Below are positions 6,250 to 8,421 of a stretch of DNA of 8,421 nt, in pieces. The notes under the pieces are model-generated. The model ran no database searches. It had not been told where the DNA came from and saw nothing but the letters and a program-made list of their open reading frames with translations. The DNA comes from Bdellovibrionales bacterium (GTDB lineage: Bacteria; Bdellovibrionota; Bdellovibrionia; Bdellovibrionales; UBA1609). The first letter of the stretch is position 1; every line of letters begins with the position of its first letter. Where the stretch lies: assembly GCA_020435025.1 (NCBI GenBank), contig JAGRAG010000254.1:1-8421 (forward strand), read 5' to 3'. Position numbers and translations under genes: made by a program.

Positions 6250-7659
6250 CTATGAGCGTGCTTCCAATGCCGACAATAGCTTTTTATAAATCCCATCAAA
6301 GGATCCATTGCTCATAATCAGTATTGTATCACCGGTAACGGCCGCCGATACCAACCGTTTGACAATATCATCCACAGAAATAAACGCTGTAGCGCGACCA
6401 CCCGCTTTTTGAATGTCCTGCACCAACTCCTCCGTGGACATTCGTTCTTTGTCAGAGATTCTAGACTGATCATATGGCTTCATTACCAAAGCTTCATCGG
6501 CACCTTTAAAGGCCTCCACATACTGTTTTTGAAAAATACGTCTACGACTCGTTGCCGAACGGGGTTCAAATACAGCAAATAACTTTCCGTCAGTCATTTT
6601 TTTAATTGCACTCACCGTCAAACTGACCGCCGTCGGATGATGTGCGAAATCTTCAATGACTTTAATTCCCTGTGGCTCACCCAAAATTTCTTGTCGCCTT
6701 TTGACCCCTTTAAACTCGGCCAGCGCTTGTAAGATAGATCTCCTATCCCAACCCAATTCACTTGCTAAGGCAAAAGCGGCTAATGCATTCAAAGTATTGT
6801 GATCCCCAAAAGACTTTATTGCGATCTCTCCTACATTCTTTCCATCATGAAAAACGGAGAACTGGTTTCGACCTACGAGTAGCTCTTGCGGACCGGCTTG
6901 ATAATCACCAGAACGCAGTCCGTAACGAATCACACGACAGCGACACTCTTTTAAAACTTCTTCGACATTTGGATCATCACCGTGAGCTACGATCAATCCC
7001 TCTTCCGGTACTAAACGGACAAGACTTCGAAAGGCCTCTTTGATCTGTTCTAGATCTTGGTAAATGTCTGCATGATCAAATTCAATGCTAGTGACAACGA
7101 CAAACTTAGGACGGTAGTGAATGAACTTTGGAACCTTATCAAAAAAGGCCGTGTCATATTCATCCCCTTCGATCACAAACCATTGATCTTCTGGAACTCG
7201 GAAGGAATTTTCAAAATTCCCAGGTATCCCGCCAATGAGAAATCCTGGCTTTTTGTTACACTTTTCAGCAATCCAAGCCATCATCGATGTTGTTGTCGTC
7301 TTCCCATGAGTTCCACTGATCACAATCGAATTACGATCTTCAATGACAAACTCACCAATGGCTTTCGGCAAACTGGTATAAGCAATATCCGACGCCATTA
7401 AGGCCACCGCTTCCTCGTGATTTCTAGTAATCACATTGCCTACAACGACCAAGTCTGGTGCTGGAGTGAGATTTTCTTTTTTATAGCCCTCCATAATGGG
7501 GATTCCGAGATTCTCTAGTTGGGTCGACATTGGCGGATAAACGTTCTGATCACTGCCCGTCACTTTATGCCCCATCTCTTTAAATAGCCCAGCTAAAGAA
7601 GCCATGGCCGTTCCACAAATTCCCATTAAATGAATATGACTTGGCACTTTGAGTTTCAT
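6250..7659 (-). CDS. mpl: UDP-N-acetylmuramate:L-alanyl-gamma-D-glutamyl-meso-diaminopimelate ligase
   Basis: Cytoplasmic ATP-dependent Mur-ligase family enzyme that joins recycled murein tripeptide to UDP-MurNAc, bypassing MurC, MurD and MurE in peptidoglycan recycling. At 469 residues it has the usual Mpl length. The N-terminal UDP-MurNAc-binding fold opens with HIHLMGICGTAMASLAGLF (8-26). The ATP P-loop is GTHGKTTTTSM at 116-126. The Mpl hallmark is GDEYDTAFFDK at 165-175, followed by KFIHYRP; other Mpl proteins read ADEYDTAFFDK, so Gly replaces Ala here. Also present are the Mg/ATP segment SIEFDHADIY (191-200), GDHNTLNALAA (285-295), KGVKRRQE (317-324), and the C-terminal domain motif EDFAHHPTAV (336-345). 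The ATG at 7659 has AGGA 7 bases upstream. The hydrolase gene before it ends 135 bases away. MurC is the nearest alternative, but the EYDTAFFDK segment argues for Mpl. Confidence 0.95.
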   Translation of the reverse strand: MKLKVPSHIHLMGICGTAMASLAGLFKEMGHKVTGSDQNVYPPMSTQLENLGIPIMEGYKKENLTPAPDLVVVGNVITRNHEEAVALMASDIAYTSLPKAIGEFVIEDRNSIVISGTHGKTTTTSMMAWIAEKCNKKPGFLIGGIPGNFENSFRVPEDQWFVIEGDEYDTAFFDKVPKFIHYRPKFVVVTSIEFDHADIYQDLEQIKEAFRSLVRLVPEEGLIVAHGDDPNVEEVLKECRCRVIRYGLRSGDYQAGPQELLVGRNQFSVFHDGKNVGEIAIKSFGDHNTLNALAAFALASELGWDRRSILQALAEFKGVKRRQEILGEPQGIKVIEDFAHHPTAVSLTVSAIKKMTDGKLFAVFEPRSATSRRRIFQKQYVEAFKGADEALVMKPYDQSRISDKERMSTEELVQDIQKAGGRATAFISVDDIVKRLVSAAVTGDTILIMSNGSFDGIYKKLLSALEARS

Positions 7660-7794
7660 ACTCCGATCCTATAACGAATCCCAATAGGTGACTAGAATTA
7701 TTAAAATCCCGTGATGCACTACGCACCAGACTTGAATACTCTATACGACTTCAAAACTGAATCCTTGAATGACATATGAATTCCTGCCGAAGTT

Positions 7795-8421
7795 TTAGAG
7801 GATTTGAACGATCCAATCATGAATCAACGGTCGCAAAGCTACGAATTTTTGGTTCTTCCTGGAGGGATGAACTCGATTTGATAAAATCACTATCATCAAA
7901 TCCTTTTGTGGATCCCACCAAAAAGATGTTCCCGTAAATCCCGTATGACCCACGGAACTTGCCGAAAAGTGCTTTCCCGCACTGGACTGCGAACGACTCG
8001 GCTTCATAAAACCGTAACCCCAATCCCCTACAGTTACGGGAAGAGAGCGCCGACAATAGGCGCGAACTATGGAGGACGGAGCCAATCCTTTGCCCCGTTC
8101 ATAATAAGAACGACGCAATTCCCGTCCCCATCGAGACACATCATGAATGGATCCAAAAAGTCCTGCGTGCGAACTGACCCCTAATAAGGACCAGGTATTG
8201 TCATCGTGGACTTCTCCCTGTAAGACCTTTTTTCTCCAGGGACATTTTTCTGTCGGTGCATAACGGTTTTTGGAAAATTTTGGTTTATTGTTCACACAAA
8301 AATGGAGGGTTTCCAAATGATGATCCTCTTGGATCCCTTCCCAAATTTTAACAAGCTCCTTTTCATACAACGCTTCCAAGTAATAACCCAAAACTAGAAA
8401 ATCCAAATCTGAATAGACGGC
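7795..8421 (-). CDS. Class C beta-lactamase-like serine hydrolase (5' end outside window)
   Basis: C-terminal 208 residues of a beta-lactamase family (PF00144, COG1680) protein; the frame is open to the right edge, so the start and the SxxK nucleophile motif are not visible. Visible signatures are YSDLDFLVLG at window residues 3-12, whose Tyr fits the YxN motif with Asp in the third position; APTEKCPWR with GEVHDDN at 55-75; a HAGLFGSIHDVSRWG segment at 85-99; and GHTGFTGTSFWWDP at 158-171, where HTG takes the place of the KTG box. SNRVHPSR at 181-188 near the end is also typical. The TTG at 8406 is in frame but internal to the YSDLDF motif, so it is not a real start. Substrates in this family range from beta-lactams and D-amino acid peptides to esters. 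The adjacent mpl suggests a peptidoglycan-related role, which is inference. Confidence 0.88.
   Translation of the reverse strand, partial: AVYSDLDFLVLGYYLEALYEKELVKIWEGIQEDHHLETLHFCVNNKPKFSKNRYAPTEKCPWRKKVLQGEVHDDNTWSLLGVSSHAGLFGSIHDVSRWGRELRRSYYERGKGLAPSSIVRAYCRRSLPVTVGDWGYGFMKPSRSQSSAGKHFSASSVGHTGFTGTSFWWDPQKDLMIVILSNRVHPSRKNQKFVALRPLIHDWIVQIL

Noticed and set aside
7057..7401. 114-codon plus-strand frame opposite mpl.
   Set aside because: It is antisense to the most conserved part of mpl, including the P-loop and the EYDTAFFDK segment, and its product has no recognisable features.
4996..7766. A 13-base identity, AAGGATTCAGTTT on the minus strand, at 5008-4996 and again at 7766-7754.
   Set aside because: About one 13-base match between two sites is expected by chance in a window of this size. 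The second copy leads only into a very short TTG frame of 11 codons with no sign of function.

Overview
All six genes in this window lie on the minus strand, so transcription runs from high to low coordinates. The DNA is moderately AT-rich. It encodes a flagellar stator subunit, two lipoproteins, a secreted protein and a murein-peptide recycling ligase. A meso-diaminopimelate type Gram-negative bacterium is therefore likely. The mix of very large NHL-repeat lipoproteins, motility genes and peptidoglycan recycling resembles Bdellovibrio-like (Bdellovibrionota) genomes, but that assignment is inference from gene content; no marker gene is present.

Layout in order of transcription. (1) 8421-7795: the C-terminal part of a class C beta-lactamase/serine hydrolase family protein whose start lies outside the window. 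(2) 7659-6250: mpl, the ligase that returns murein tripeptide to UDP-MurNAc. (3) 6087-5314: a 257-residue exported protein of unknown function, preceded by its own candidate -10 box. (4) 5313-4998: a 316-base non-coding stretch with four short perfect inverted repeats and a sequence identical to the sigma-28 (FliA) -10 consensus. (5) 4997-1353: a 1214-residue lipoprotein with about four Ig-like domains and about twelve NHL-type beta-propeller blades. (6) 1211-597: a small lipoprotein with a PEGA-like region and TPR repeats. (7) 600-1: the first 200 residues of a MotA-family stator protein, overlapping the lipoprotein gene by four bases (ATGA). The MotA gene continues past the left edge, and a motB partner would be expected there.

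Two functional themes emerge. The right side is cell-wall turnover: mpl and a penicillin-interacting-fold hydrolase. The left side is motility and cell surface: a stator gene translationally coupled to a TPR lipoprotein, next to a giant NHL lipoprotein whose promoter region may be read by the flagellar sigma factor. No RNA gene, mobile element, CRISPR array, phage gene or recognisable defence system was found. No convincing intrinsic terminator was found either. The most novel parts are the internal architecture of the NHL lipoprotein, its dyad-rich upstream region, and the lipoprotein-stator gene pair.
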